DNA of 56,709 nt from Metaruminococcus_A sp003150405 (GCA_902489745.1 CABUBB010000014.1:1-56709), one strand, 5' to 3'. Counted from the first letter of the stretch, positions 8,563 through 17,274 are shown. The notes: a model not told the origin generated them from the sequence alone. Made by a program: numbers and translations.

Positions 8563-8787
8563 ACATGAACAGCAGGAATTCCACCACGGCAGCCTTACAA
8601 TATTCCAAGCAGAAATCTGCGGTGGAATGCTGTTGGTCATGACACCGTTATACCAAATACGGATGATATTGCCCCGGCAGAACCGCTGTGCATTCGGTGT
8701 GATTACAACGACCTGCTGGCGGGTCTCAAGATCTAGCACCAACAGGCGGCCCCGCTGTACGCGGAGAACCAAAGCACGCATTGTCAT
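8560..8787 (-). CDS. Small conserved protein, beta-barrel-like, unknown function
   Basis: 75 residues beginning MTMRALVLRVQRGRLLVLDL. The start at 8787 is fixed by a strong GGAGGTG seven bases upstream; a longer frame has no such site. The alternating hydrophobic pattern (LVLRV, RLLVLDL, QQVVVIT, RGNIIRIWYNG) suggests a small all-beta fold of the OB/SH3 kind, with an RIWYNGVMTNSIPPQ segment that I associate with short uncharacterised clostridial proteins. This rests on memory of similar sequences, not on a search. It ends in a Cys-rich SCCSC tail. Transcribed away from the two-component system; no function is assigned. Confidence 0.6.
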   Translation of the reverse strand: MTMRALVLRVQRGRLLVLDLETRQQVVVITPNAQRFCRGNIIRIWYNGVMTNSIPPQISAWNIVRLPWWNSCCSC

Positions 8788-8984
8788 ACAAACACCTCCA
8801 ATCGACCTTATTACAGAATATGTCGAATGGGCGCAAATGGGAATCTTTGACACCGCCCAAATTCAAACGGGCGGCTCCCCCCAAGAGGGCTGTGAGGCCA
8901 GCGGCAACGGAGGAGAATCAAACCAGGCGGTACAGCCGTTTCACGGCAATCCCATCATTCCATATTTTTCTGCTCCAAATTTAT

Positions 8985-9013
8985 TTGTGGCGCAGATACA
9001 AAGATGATACAAT
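8985..9013 (+). promoter_or_regulatory. Predicted promoter of the two-component operon
   Basis: TTGTGG (8985-8990), 17 bases, TACAAT (9008-9013), about 35 bases before the response-regulator start. Confidence 0.5.
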
Positions 9014-9048
9014 GGGGAGGTAACATACAACATTAGGAGGTGACCCGA

Positions 9049-9711
9049 TTGATCAAAATTCTGATTGCAGAAGACGACGCTTCGATTGCAAAGCTAATCT
9101 GGATAAGTCTTGGCAAAAGCGGGTACCATTGCAGCATTGCACCGGATGGCGCCAAAGCGGCAGAAATGATTGAATCGGCCCATTTCGACCTGGTACTGCT
9201 GGACATCATGCTGCCTGAAATCAATGGCTACGAGCTTTTGGAATACATTCGGAAATTTGACACTCCAGTTATCTTTATTACAGCAAAAGCCGAAATAGCC
9301 GATCGGGTTAAAGGCCTTAAAATGGGAGCGGACGATTATATTGTCAAACCGTTTGACCTGGCGGAGCTGACCGCACGGATTGAAGTTGTGCTGCGGCGTT
9401 ACCACAAGGCCGAGCGGCACCTGCAAATTGGCGGTATTGAAATTGACGCCGAGTCCCGCACGGTGGTTAAAAACGGAGCACCGGTTGAGCTTACCCCAAA
9501 GGAATACGACATTCTTTTGCTGTTTGCCCGCAACCGCGGCATTGCCTTATACCGGGAAACGATATATGAGCGGGTATGGGACGAACCCTATTTCGGCGAC
9601 ACACGAACCGTTGACCTACACGTACAACGGCTTCGAAAAAAATTGGGGCTGTCGGAGGAAATCCAATCGGTATACAAAGTCGGCTACCGGCTGAGGGCGG
9701 AAAAGCCATGA
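9049..9711 (+). CDS. OmpR/PhoB-family response regulator
   Basis: 220 residues. The start is TTG 9049, because TTAGGAGGTGACC sits just upstream; the GTG at 9040 lies inside that ribosome site. Receiver domain: acidic pair in IAEDD, phospho-acceptor Asp52 in LVLLDIMLP, switch Thr79 in VIFITAK and Lys100 in DYIVKPFD. The C-terminal winged helix (VELTPKEYDILLLFARN ... TRTVDLHVQRLRKKL) binds DNA. Its stop overlaps the kinase start by four bases (ATGA), so the two are co-translated. Target genes are unknown; the membrane protein and C39-like protease genes downstream are plausible. Confidence 0.94.
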   Translation: MIKILIAEDDASIAKLIWISLGKSGYHCSIAPDGAKAAEMIESAHFDLVLLDIMLPEINGYELLEYIRKFDTPVIFITAKAEIADRVKGLKMGADDYIVKPFDLAELTARIEVVLRRYHKAERHLQIGGIEIDAESRTVVKNGAPVELTPKEYDILLLFARNRGIALYRETIYERVWDEPYFGDTRTVDLHVQRLRKKLGLSEEIQSVYKVGYRLRAEKP

Positions 9712-11135
9712 AATTTGCCTGGAAAATATTTTGTTTCACCTATCTTATCGTCATGCTGACCGTCGGCATCGGTGGTTTTGTGCTGGTGGAGGTTACCGCT
9801 TCCTCTGTTATGGACAGTCGGGTAGAAGTTACCTTAACCTCGAATGAATACGCAGGAAAAATGTTTTTGGCGCTGGCAGAGAAAACCTCGTCGTTAACGC
9901 TGCACACCAAAGAAATGCAGACGCAAATTGCTAAAATTACAGACGTTGGTCAGAACGATCGGCTTGCCATTTACACCGCGGAGGAAATTGCCGCCCAGGA
10001 GCGCGGCGCTTTGTGGGAGCAGCTGGCTTCCGCCCAGCAGGGGTACTCATTTGTGGAACTGGATGGACGGCCTCATTTGCAAGCGGTCTGCCGGGTGGAT
10101 TTGTCCGACGAACCATATTATATTGAAACCCAGTCCGATTTCAGCGGGGTTTTTGCACAGCGCAGCCGGCTCACCCATATTTACCACTATACCGTTCTGG
10201 CTGTTGCATTGTTAAGCGGAGCTATCCTTCTCATTTTTTCCTGGTACCTAGCACGTCCACTGAACCGGCTGTCCCAAGCAGCAGAACGGATTGCCGACGG
10301 GGAGTACGACAAACGTATTCCTATCCAAAAACACGGAATGGGCAGTGAAGAAATACGAGTACTGTCGTCCGGCTTTAACCAAATGGCGGAGGCCGTGGAA
10401 TCCAATATCAACAGCCTGAAAAAGGAAATTGAAAAGCGCGAGACTTTTGTAGCAGACTTTACCCACGAACTCAAAACCCCCATGACTTCAATTATTGGTT
10501 ACGCGGACATGCTACGTTCATACGATCTTGCAGAGCAGGAGCGCCGAGAAGCGGCAGATGCCGTTTACCGGGAAGGCAAACGGCTGGAGCGGCTTGCTAT
10601 GCGGCTGCTGGACTTGATTGTCTTAAAAAACGGAACGGCTGTTCTCAGCCCCATCCACACCGAAATGCTGTTTGAGTCCCTGCGCTCCTCTCTCCGTTTT
10701 CTTCCGCAAAAGTACGGTGTTTCGGTGAATTTGCAGGCAGAACCCGCCGTTATCTGCGCAGAGATGACTTTACTGCTTTCGCTGCTTTACAATCTGGCTG
10801 ACAACGCCTGCAAAGCCTCCCCAAAGGGGGAAACCGTGCGGATCTGCGGAACAGCGGATGGTGAATGGTACCGAATCTCGGTTGCCGACCGCGGCTGCGG
10901 TATTCCGGAGCAGAACCTGGAACGGATCACAGAACCGTTTTATATGGAGGATAAATCCCGCTCCCGCGGACAGGGCGGGGCCGGGCTCGGCCTTGCCCTC
11001 TCCAAGCGCATTGCTGAGATGCACCAGACCCGGCTGGTATTTGACAGCGCCGTGGGATGCGGTACAACGGTATCCATTAAACTGAAACTTGAACTCGAAG
11101 AGAAAAAAGAGGTGTATGATAATGAAATGGATTAA
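9708..11135 (+). CDS. Membrane sensor histidine kinase, HAMP-containing
   Basis: 475 residues. The first membrane helix lies near residues 5-28 and the second near 158-180. Between them is an extracytoplasmic sensor segment of about 125 residues. A HAMP domain (RPLNRLSQAAERIADGEYD) follows, then the phospho-acceptor helix with His253 in DFTHELKTP. The ATPase domain shows the N box (YNLADNACKAS), the G1 box (VADRGCGIP) and the G2 box (GQGGAGLGLALSK). Partner of the regulator immediately upstream. The sensor part shows no domain I can name. The reading frame ends 14 bases after the next gene's start, so translation is probably coupled. Confidence 0.94.
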   Translation: MKFAWKIFCFTYLIVMLTVGIGGFVLVEVTASSVMDSRVEVTLTSNEYAGKMFLALAEKTSSLTLHTKEMQTQIAKITDVGQNDRLAIYTAEEIAAQERGALWEQLASAQQGYSFVELDGRPHLQAVCRVDLSDEPYYIETQSDFSGVFAQRSRLTHIYHYTVLAVALLSGAILLIFSWYLARPLNRLSQAAERIADGEYDKRIPIQKHGMGSEEIRVLSSGFNQMAEAVESNINSLKKEIEKRETFVADFTHELKTPMTSIIGYADMLRSYDLAEQERREAADAVYREGKRLERLAMRLLDLIVLKNGTAVLSPIHTEMLFESLRSSLRFLPQKYGVSVNLQAEPAVICAEMTLLLSLLYNLADNACKASPKGETVRICGTADGEWYRISVADRGCGIPEQNLERITEPFYMEDKSRSRGQGGAGLGLALSKRIAEMHQTRLVFDSAVGCGTTVSIKLKLELEEKKEVYDNEMD

Positions 11136-11835
11136 ATACGCTTCTTCCGGGTTCGCCATTCTACTGCTGACAACGCTGGTTCTGCTGTTTCCAACCGCTT
11201 ACCAGCAGTATTCTCTTCAGAAGGGCTCCGAAATCCGCTTTCGCGAACTCAGTCTGGAATCGACCGAGCAGAAGCTGACACAGCGGCAGGTGCTGCGTCT
11301 TCTCTGCGATAACGCTGCCAATAGTGCCTGGTCTGAAGTGCAGAACAACAAAACTACGCTGGAATACAAGCAAGACTGTAAGAACATTCTCCGAGCTGTA
11401 TTCGGGGAGGAAAACAGCGGGGAACTGACCGCCCTGCTGCTTGACCAACTGGAAAACAGTAAAACAAGCATGGTAAAAACCTTCAAATTTCTCACCTTGT
11501 CGGGAGATGATATTATTGGCTTGAATCTTGTACTGGCACGTTTTGGCAGCCTGTACCTGTTCTATGAAGAAGAAACCAAAGCCGCACTGCAAATTGCAGT
11601 TTATGGTGATATGCTTGAATCCAGTGAGGTGTATACTGTAAACGAGTACACCTCCGGCCTGAAAGACGGGAAAAATCCCTTTGCTTATTATGGCTCTCTC
11701 GGAATAGAGGACTGGGAGTTTGACTGCTATGCGTACAACAGCCCCTCCGGGAAAAAGCTTTTTGTCGGCTTGATCGGGATGGAAGTGCTGGATCAATACA
11801 TGGATATGGATGCAGACAAAGAGATGCAAAAGTGA
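11122..11835 (+). CDS. Membrane-anchored protein of unknown function, cotranscribed with the two-component system
   Basis: 237 residues, start ATG 11122 (MKWIKYASSG) preceded by GAGGTG; an in-frame ATG at 11116 is the alternative. An N-terminal hydrophobic helix (GFAILLLTTLVLLFPTAY) is followed by a soluble part, so this is a signal anchor or an uncleaved signal. No lipobox is seen. The body is a mixed alpha/beta sequence with a C-terminal LFVGLIGMEVLDQY segment. It overlaps the kinase gene by 14 bases and so is part of that operon. I do not recognise the family. A role as an accessory sensor or a target of the kinase is possible from position only. Confidence 0.75.
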   Translation: MKWIKYASSGFAILLLTTLVLLFPTAYQQYSLQKGSEIRFRELSLESTEQKLTQRQVLRLLCDNAANSAWSEVQNNKTTLEYKQDCKNILRAVFGEENSGELTALLLDQLENSKTSMVKTFKFLTLSGDDIIGLNLVLARFGSLYLFYEEETKAALQIAVYGDMLESSEVYTVNEYTSGLKDGKNPFAYYGSLGIEDWEFDCYAYNSPSGKKLFVGLIGMEVLDQYMDMDADKEMQK

Positions 11836-11858
11836 TGCAATTCGGACACAACTACAAT

Positions 11859-11908
11859 ACAAGCCCCCTTTAGTATGAAACTGCCATACGGAAAGGGGGC
11901 TTGTTTTC
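11859..11908 (+). terminator. Rho-independent terminator of the two-component operon
   Basis: AAGCCCCCTTT pairs with AAAGGGGGCTT across an 18-base loop that itself contains GTATG/CATAC, followed by GTTTTC. It separates the operon from the protease gene. Confidence 0.8.
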
Positions 11909-11955
11909 ATTGGTTCTCTTTTAATGTGGCTACAACAATCAAATGGGGGAAGTCG

Positions 11956-12807
11956 ATGCAAAAGGTTGAACCAGTTTCCTTCAAAGGACAAAAGGTGCGA
12001 AAAAAACGGCTGAAAAAGGTTTGGGTTCTATTCTTCCGGCTTTTTTTGTTTGCCGTACTGGTATCAATACTGGTTTGGGGCGCAATTCTTTGCGTCTTTC
12101 AGTTGTTTCCGGAGCTGGGCGGCAACGCGAAAGAACAAACCGAGCGTGAGGGAACCGCAGGCAGCACTCTACTTTTACACAGCGACGAAGCAGGAGCCAA
12201 ACCGTGCCGTGAAATTCCAGTAATTTTACAAAACCCAGAACTTCCCGTGGGGTGCGAAGCTACCGCAGGAGCAATGCTGCTTTATGCCTACGGTTATGAT
12301 ATTGATAAGGAGTCCTTTGCCGACGCGCTCCCAAAAAGCGATTTTGAAACCTTGAACGGCTGCAACTATGCTGCACATCCCAGCAGCGCGTTTATCGGGG
12401 ATCCATACACATATGGCTACGGCGCTTTTGCGGAGGTCGTAGCCGACACTATGCAGCATTTCATTGACCATGCAGGCGGGCACCACCGTGCAAATGATAT
12501 TTCAGGCGCTGGTGAAAAAAGTATTCTCGCCTACATTGACAGCGGTATTCCGGTCTGCATCTGGAGCACGATTGAAATGCGCCCTGTCGTGCAAAAAAGC
12601 GGTTGGTACCTGAAACAAGGAGAAGTTTATACAAATGAATACTTCTCCTGGCCTGGAAACGAACACTGTATGATTTTAGTGGGCTACGACGAAAAAACTG
12701 TCACTGTATACGATCCATTGGCTGGGGTCGCAAATTATGCACGTAAGACCTTTTTTCAGCGCTACAAAGAAGTTGGGCAGTTCGCCATTGTGCTGGAACC
12801 TGCCTGA
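11956..12807 (+). CDS. Membrane-anchored C39-like cysteine peptidase
   Basis: 283 residues, start ATG 11956 after GGGGGAAG. A short basic N-terminus (GQKVRKKRLKK) and one transmembrane helix (LFFRLFLFAVLVSILVWG) point the C-terminal domain outside. The domain fits Peptidase_C39_2: Cys100 in LPVGCEATAG, His237 in GNEHCMILVGYDE and Asp253 in VTVYDPLAG form a plausible catalytic triad. Such proteins may cleave leader peptides or surface peptides; no bacteriocin or peptide precursor is visible nearby. It follows the two-component operon but is separated by a terminator, so a functional link is only suggested by position. Confidence 0.82.
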   Translation: MQKVEPVSFKGQKVRKKRLKKVWVLFFRLFLFAVLVSILVWGAILCVFQLFPELGGNAKEQTEREGTAGSTLLLHSDEAGAKPCREIPVILQNPELPVGCEATAGAMLLYAYGYDIDKESFADALPKSDFETLNGCNYAAHPSSAFIGDPYTYGYGAFAEVVADTMQHFIDHAGGHHRANDISGAGEKSILAYIDSGIPVCIWSTIEMRPVVQKSGWYLKQGEVYTNEYFSWPGNEHCMILVGYDEKTVTVYDPLAGVANYARKTFFQRYKEVGQFAIVLEPA

Positions 12808-12810
12808 CGG

Positions 12811-12846
12811 GCAGGGAGCTTCCGTAAATAGCTGCGGAAGCCCCCT
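12811..12846 (+). terminator. Hairpin after the C39-like peptidase
   Basis: GCTTCCG pairs with CGGAAGC, extended by GGG/CCC. The tract after it is only moderately T-rich, so terminator strength is uncertain. Confidence 0.45.
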
Positions 12847-12867
12847 TGCTATTTGGAACGTCATCCG

Positions 12868-12892
12868 GTCTGCCGCCTTATCCGGCGGCAGA
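12868..12892. repeat. Inverted repeat between convergent genes
   Basis: TCTGCCGCC and GGCGGCAGA flank a 6-base loop. It lies between the convergent peptidase and AraC genes and lacks a T tract on either strand. It could block transcription or simply be structural. Confidence 0.5.
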
Positions 12893-12944
12893 AACATCCT
12901 CCGTTATGGCACAACAACCTCGGTCAAAGCTCCGTGCAGAGCAA

Positions 12945-13880
12945 TTACCAGGCCCTTTTGCCGTGTTCTGTCGGTTGGCGGCTGAGCCTGCGGTATTGCG
13001 TCGGCGTCAAATGATGATACTGCCGGAAGATCTTTCCAAAATAGCTGCTGGTGCCAAAGCCGGTTTCAATGGCAATTTCCAGAATGCTTTTCTGCGTATT
13101 CATAAGAAGCGACTGCGCATTTTGAACCCGCAGAGAAAGAATGTATTCGATTGGGGTAATGCCAAGATGGTTCTGAAACAGCCGGTAACATTCCCGCTCG
13201 CTGACCGGAACGCTGGCGGCGATTGATGTCACGGCCATTTTTTCCCGGAAATGTTCCTGAATATACCGCATCATCTTTTTCATGCGTTCATTTTCGGCAG
13301 AGCGGGAAACCGAACGCCCGCTTTCGGAATCCTTCACGGCAAAATTGTAAACCGCTTCCCACAGCTCTGAGAACAAGCTGCGCAGGCGAAGCTCAAAAAA
13401 AGGCCCTTTCTGCTGGCAAAGCGCCGCGCCGTGCTGAATCCGCGCTAAAACAGGCTGGGCATAAGCGTCGTCATGATAAAATGGGATGGCGTCCAGCCAG
13501 GGCTGATCCTGCACCGGTGCAATGTATTTCATGTCCAGCAGGCTTCCCGAAGCTCCCGCCAGAAATTCCTTGTCAAAAAACTGGGTTTGCAGCCGCGCAC
13601 TGGGAGTTGGTTCTACCGGGTGCAGATAATGCAGTGTCCCGGAATTGATAAAAATGCCATCCCCCTGCCGCAGTGTAAAGGTATGGTAATTGGTCTGGTA
13701 AACAACACATCCGCCCGTCACAAAGCCCAGCTCAAATTCGTCGTGCCAATGCCAGGGGATGTCCATATGAAAACTGCGTTGATACCCAGAGGTATACATG
13801 CCGTAATGAAGCATGTGGCTTTGAAAGGTAATGGTCTCTTTCAGCCTGTTGTTCAAATCCATTTTTTCGGTTGCCGGCAT
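12945..13880 (-). CDS. AraC-family regulator, probable activator of the GH120 xylosidase
   Basis: 311 residues from ATG 13880 (MPATEKMDLN), placed nine bases after AGGAG; the ATG three codons earlier overlaps that ribosome site. The N-terminal cupin-like domain (DIPWHWHDEFELGFVTGG ... GDGIFINSGTLHYLHP) is the usual sugar-sensing part. The C-terminal helix-turn-helix pair is VTSIAASVPVSERECYRLF and ILEIAIETGFGTSSYFGKIF. Divergent from the beta-xylosidase gene, with about 160 bases of shared upstream region, so local control by xylo-oligosaccharides is the simplest reading (inference). Confidence 0.9.
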   Translation of the reverse strand: MPATEKMDLNNRLKETITFQSHMLHYGMYTSGYQRSFHMDIPWHWHDEFELGFVTGGCVVYQTNYHTFTLRQGDGIFINSGTLHYLHPVEPTPSARLQTQFFDKEFLAGASGSLLDMKYIAPVQDQPWLDAIPFYHDDAYAQPVLARIQHGAALCQQKGPFFELRLRSLFSELWEAVYNFAVKDSESGRSVSRSAENERMKKMMRYIQEHFREKMAVTSIAASVPVSERECYRLFQNHLGITPIEYILSLRVQNAQSLLMNTQKSILEIAIETGFGTSSYFGKIFRQYHHLTPTQYRRLSRQPTEHGKRAW

Positions 13881-13934
13881 GGGATTCATCTCCTCGGAAT
13901 GGCAGAATGTTGATATTTGTAGGCAGTATGGTTA

Positions 13935-13963
13935 TTTTTATCCAAAAATCGTTACGGTATAAT
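13935..13963 (+). promoter_or_regulatory. Predicted promoter of the GH120 gene
   Basis: A perfect TATAAT at 13958-13963, with only a poor TTTTTA-like -35 seventeen bases upstream. That is the pattern expected for an AraC-activated promoter. Confidence 0.45.
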
Positions 13964-14042
13964 TATATTATGACGACTCGGACGATGTCAATTCGTACGG
14001 CGAGTTGAATGCAAAAAACATACAGACAGGAGGACGAACCAA

Positions 14043-16055
14043 ATGATTTATTATGTATCCGCTCAGGCATTCCGCAATGGAGACGGCAGCAAACAGAGAC
14101 CGTTCCAGAAAATTTCAGACGCTGCGAAGGTTGCCCGCGCTGGCGACGAGGTCGTAGTAGCGCCCGGAACCTATCGGGAATATGTTGATCCACTTTTCGG
14201 AGGTACCGCTGACGACCACCGGATTGTATACCGTTCGGAGGTACCGCTGGGCGCGGTAATCACCGGTGCGGAAGAGGTTAAAACCTGGGAGCCGTACCAA
14301 GGTAATGTATGGGTTTGCCGGATTGGGAACAGCTTGTTCGGCGATTATAACCCCTATACCACCTATGTTTACGGCGACTGGTATTTTGCAGGGCGCAGCA
14401 AACACACCGGCGCCGTTTATCTGAACGACAAGATGATGTACGAGGCGGCAGATTTGGAGGCCTGTATCAAAGGCGACGTTTATGAGTGCTCCTGGGAGCC
14501 GGACGCCTCAATTTATAAGTGGTATGCCGAACAGGACGGCGACGAGACAGTGCTTTATGCAAACTTCCAAGGCAAAAACCCCAATGAAGAAAAAGTTGAA
14601 ATCAACGTGCGCCGCGAGTGCTTCATGCCGTCTAAAAACGGAGTGAACTACATCACTGTCAGTGGTTTCCGCGTAGAAAAAGCGGCCACTACCTGGGCAC
14701 CGCCTGCCGCTTATCAGGACGGGATGCTCAGCCCGAACTGGTCAAAGGGCTGGATCATTGAGGATTGCGAAATCAGCAACAGCAAGTGCGCTGGAATCTG
14801 CCTCGGTAAATATTTGGATCCGGACAACGAGCACTACTTTACTTACAAGCATGTCAAGAGCCCGACCCAGATGGAACGCGACGCCGTCTGCAAAGGGCAG
14901 TACCATGGCTGGTTGAAAGAGAACGTTGGCAGCCATATTGTCCGCCGCTGCAACATTCACCATTGTGAACAGGGCGGCATCATCGGCCGGATGGGCGGCG
15001 TTTTCTCGCTCATTGAGGATAACCACATCCATCACATCAACAACATGATGGAACTGGGCGGCGCGGAAATTGCCGGTATTAAAATGCACGCCGCTATTGA
15101 TGTTACCTACCGCCGCAACTACATCCATCACTGCACTATGGGTATCTGGTGCGACTGGGAAGCGCAGGGAACCCGCATCACCCAAAACCTGTTCCACGAC
15201 AATCAGCGTCCTGCATTCGCGAAGCAGCTTCAGGGCGGTATGATGAGCCAGGATATCTTCATTGAAGTCAGCCATGGACCTACTTTGATTGACAACAACA
15301 TTCTCATGTCCGACGCCACCCTGCGGATGGCAACCGAAGGCATCGCTATGGTGCACAACCTGATTTGCGGTTCCCTTACGGCGGTTGGCGGCGGTACTGA
15401 CAGTGTGGTGGAAGGAGTCAACCGTGCGCGTTATACGCCATACCACATTCCGCACCGCACCGAGGTCATGGGCTTTATGACCATCCTGCACGGAGATGAC
15501 CGCTTCTACAACAACATTTTCGTGCAGAAATGGCCTTCCGCTCCGCTGGTTATTCAACGTGACAGCGAGGTAAAAACAGATCTGGAAAACCGTGAAGTCG
15601 GTACGCATGTAATGGACGAATACCCGACCTACGATGAGTGGATCAAGAAATTCGATATGGATACCGACACGCCGGATATGAAGAAGCTGGAAACGGCACA
15701 TTTCCAGCATCTCCCGGTTTGGGCAAAGGGCAACGTATATTTCAACGGCGCAAAAGCGTACCGGAACGAAACGGATCATCTTGTGGACACCGAACATCAG
15801 GTCAAGGTAGAGGTGGTCGAAAAAGATGGCAAGCCGGTTCTGTCCACCAATCTGTATGAATTCCTGAAAGACTTTACAGTGGATATGGTGAACACCGAAG
15901 TTTTAGGCTGTGCATTCGAGCCGGAGCAGCCATACGAGAATCCGGACGGAACACCAATCGCTTTTGATGAAGACTATCTCGGCAAGCACCGCGGCACCCG
16001 TATTCTGCCGGGCCCGCTTGCCTCTGCCGACAGCGTTGAAAAGCCTTTGTTTTAA
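14043..16055 (+). CDS. Beta-xylosidase, glycoside hydrolase family 120
   Basis: 670-residue right-handed beta-helix enzyme that releases xylose from xylo-oligosaccharides with retention. From memory the sequence runs closely parallel to XylC of Thermoanaerobacterium saccharolyticum: NVWVCRIGNSLFGDYNPY, VLYANFQGKNPNEE, NWSKGWIIEDC and GIKMHAAIDV all have counterparts there. By that alignment Glu342 (AEIAGIKMHAAID) is the acid/base and Asp371 (GIWCDWEAQGT) the nucleophile. Their 29-residue spacing equals the E353-D382 spacing I recall for XylC. No signal peptide is seen, so the enzyme is cytoplasmic. The ribosome site AGGAGG is well placed. Regulated probably by the divergent AraC protein. No xylose transporter lies beside it. 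Confidence 0.9.
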   Translation: MIYYVSAQAFRNGDGSKQRPFQKISDAAKVARAGDEVVVAPGTYREYVDPLFGGTADDHRIVYRSEVPLGAVITGAEEVKTWEPYQGNVWVCRIGNSLFGDYNPYTTYVYGDWYFAGRSKHTGAVYLNDKMMYEAADLEACIKGDVYECSWEPDASIYKWYAEQDGDETVLYANFQGKNPNEEKVEINVRRECFMPSKNGVNYITVSGFRVEKAATTWAPPAAYQDGMLSPNWSKGWIIEDCEISNSKCAGICLGKYLDPDNEHYFTYKHVKSPTQMERDAVCKGQYHGWLKENVGSHIVRRCNIHHCEQGGIIGRMGGVFSLIEDNHIHHINNMMELGGAEIAGIKMHAAIDVTYRRNYIHHCTMGIWCDWEAQGTRITQNLFHDNQRPAFAKQLQGGMMSQDIFIEVSHGPTLIDNNILMSDATLRMATEGIAMVHNLICGSLTAVGGGTDSVVEGVNRARYTPYHIPHRTEVMGFMTILHGDDRFYNNIFVQKWPSAPLVIQRDSEVKTDLENREVGTHVMDEYPTYDEWIKKFDMDTDTPDMKKLETAHFQHLPVWAKGNVYFNGAKAYRNETDHLVDTEHQVKVEVVEKDGKPVLSTNLYEFLKDFTVDMVNTEVLGCAFEPEQPYENPDGTPIAFDEDYLGKHRGTRILPGPLASADSVEKPLF

Positions 16056-16131
16056 CATCGTTTCGCCATAAAAGAAACGCCTCGGAAATGTTATGCACTT
16101 CTGGGGTGTTTACTTTGGAACGCTGGTCCAT

Positions 16132-16172
16132 ACAAAAAAGACGGATGCTTGAAAAAGCATCCGTCTTTTTTG
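16132..16172 (+). terminator. Strong terminator after the GH120 gene
   Basis: Near-perfect 19-bp stem (ACAAAAAAGACGGATGCTT / AAGCATCCGTCTTTTTTGT) with a 3-4 base loop. It is symmetric and can stop transcription from both sides. Confidence 0.88.
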
Positions 16173-16219
16173 TATGTGCAATAAACTGCGCACCTTCCGG
16201 TTGGATCCTGTACGGAATC

Positions 16220-16807
16220 TCACACATTTTCTTCAACAAAATGTTTCTCGGATTGATCCCAATACTTTGTGAACACCCGTTCGCTGTTCCCATCGAAATT
16301 CAGCTGGTACATCCGAAAAGTGACGAGGAAATTCTTGGGCTGCCACTGTTCTTCATAGGAGTAACAGTATTTCATCCCCACCTGTTTCATTACACCGCCG
16401 CTGCGGACGTTGTTGACGTCATGCGTTGCGGTGATATAGGGGAGCCCATCTTTTCGAACCTGATCGACAACGGCTTTCCCGGCTTCGGTTACAATGCCCT
16501 TGTGCCAGAATTCTTTGCGGAGCGCATAGCCAAAATCGTGGCTTTCATCCATATCCACCTTTATGTAACCGATTGGCACATTGTCGCTTTTTAGGCAGAT
16601 AGCATACGCATAGGCCTGCGGTTTCGCATAGCAGGCTTCATACCGTTGCTGGTAAAACCGTTTGGCGTCTTCAATGCTTTCCGCAGGGAACCATGGCAGG
16701 TAGGTGTTAACCTGCTCATCCTTCAAAATCAGGTATATTGCTTCCAGATCGTTTTCTGTGAATTTGCGTAAAATTAGGCGTTCGGTTTCCAGTGTTGGTG
16801 TATTCAT
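16220..16807 (-). CDS. GNAT N-acetyltransferase, RimJ/RimL-like
   Basis: 195 residues starting MNTPTLETERLILRKFTEND, the typical N-terminus of the RimJ/RimL (Acetyltransf_3) family. FGYALRKEFWHKGIVTEAGKAVVD corresponds to the acetyl-CoA binding region. The ribosome site GAGGAGGG precedes the start. Acceptor substrate unknown: ribosomal protein N-termini, small amines and antibiotics are all possible for this family. Monocistronic. Confidence 0.85.
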   Translation of the reverse strand: MNTPTLETERLILRKFTENDLEAIYLILKDEQVNTYLPWFPAESIEDAKRFYQQRYEACYAKPQAYAYAICLKSDNVPIGYIKVDMDESHDFGYALRKEFWHKGIVTEAGKAVVDQVRKDGLPYITATHDVNNVRSGGVMKQVGMKYCYSYEEQWQPKNFLVTFRMYQLNFDGNSERVFTKYWDQSEKHFVEENV

Positions 16808-16808
16808 T

Positions 16809-16998
16809 TAAGACCCTCCTCAATCTCAATTATTTGACGGAATCCCTTAAAACATCTGCGGCCATTCCGGGCAGCTGGTTGAAGCTCCAAATCGACCCAT
16901 TGTCGGCCCATTGAGGGAACGGCTCCTTTACCACCAGGCGAACGATCAAACTTTATAATAATATCACGGTTTGCAGGCTATCAACAAGAGGGCTTATC
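16809..16998. other. Non-coding spacer at the downstream end of the cassette array
   Basis: No gene is seen. The last ~25 bases (16967-16992) are the third copy of the cassette flank repeat described separately. Confidence 0.5.
16967..16992. repeat. Cassette 3'-flank repeat, copy 1
   Basis: Contains CAGGCTATCAACAAGAGG, identical to 18493-18510, preceded by CGGTTT as in the other copies. It lies just beyond the stop of the last partner gene of the array on the minus strand. Confidence 0.75.
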
Positions 16999-17274
16999 TT
17001 AAATCGTACGCTCCCACACCTTGACTTGCGTAATGACATCCCGCAAACGGTCCGTACCAACCATGTATTCCAAAAGCTCATCTACCGTATCACAAAGCCA
17101 TTCTGTTTCTTGCTTGTAAGCTTCAGATATAGCAAATTTTCCAGCATAGCTGCTGACCGCATAAGTGGTTCCAGTCCAGGAAAACACCACCTCCCCACCT
17201 CGAATGAGGCATTCTTTAAAGTCAGAGATTGTTTTAAAGCGATTATCTTCTTCTGTGTTAAAATAATTTTTCAT
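16999..17274 (-). CDS. Array partner protein A (small paralogous family, unknown function)
   Basis: 91 residues. One of four paralogues in a row that share a core: EDNRFKTISDFKECLIRGGEVVFSW near the N-terminus and a C-terminal GTDRLRDVITQVKVWERTI that is nearly invariant in the set. The middle is variable. Soluble, with no signal peptide or membrane segment. The frame is open upstream through the tail module without a stop, but ATG 17274 lies after GGGAAGA, so it may be made both alone and as the C-terminus of a longer chain. Position after a variable C-terminal module resembles an immunity gene after a toxin cassette; that is inference, as no toxin activity can be read here. Confidence 0.7.
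   Translation of the reverse strand: MKNYFNTEEDNRFKTISDFKECLIRGGEVVFSWTGTTYAVSSYAGKFAISEAYKQETEWLCDTVDELLEYMVGTDRLRDVITQVKVWERTI

Noticed and set aside
14742..15797. 351-codon minus-strand frame opposite the GH120 gene
   Set aside because: Shadow of the beta-helix gene's codon pattern; no family features and no start signal.
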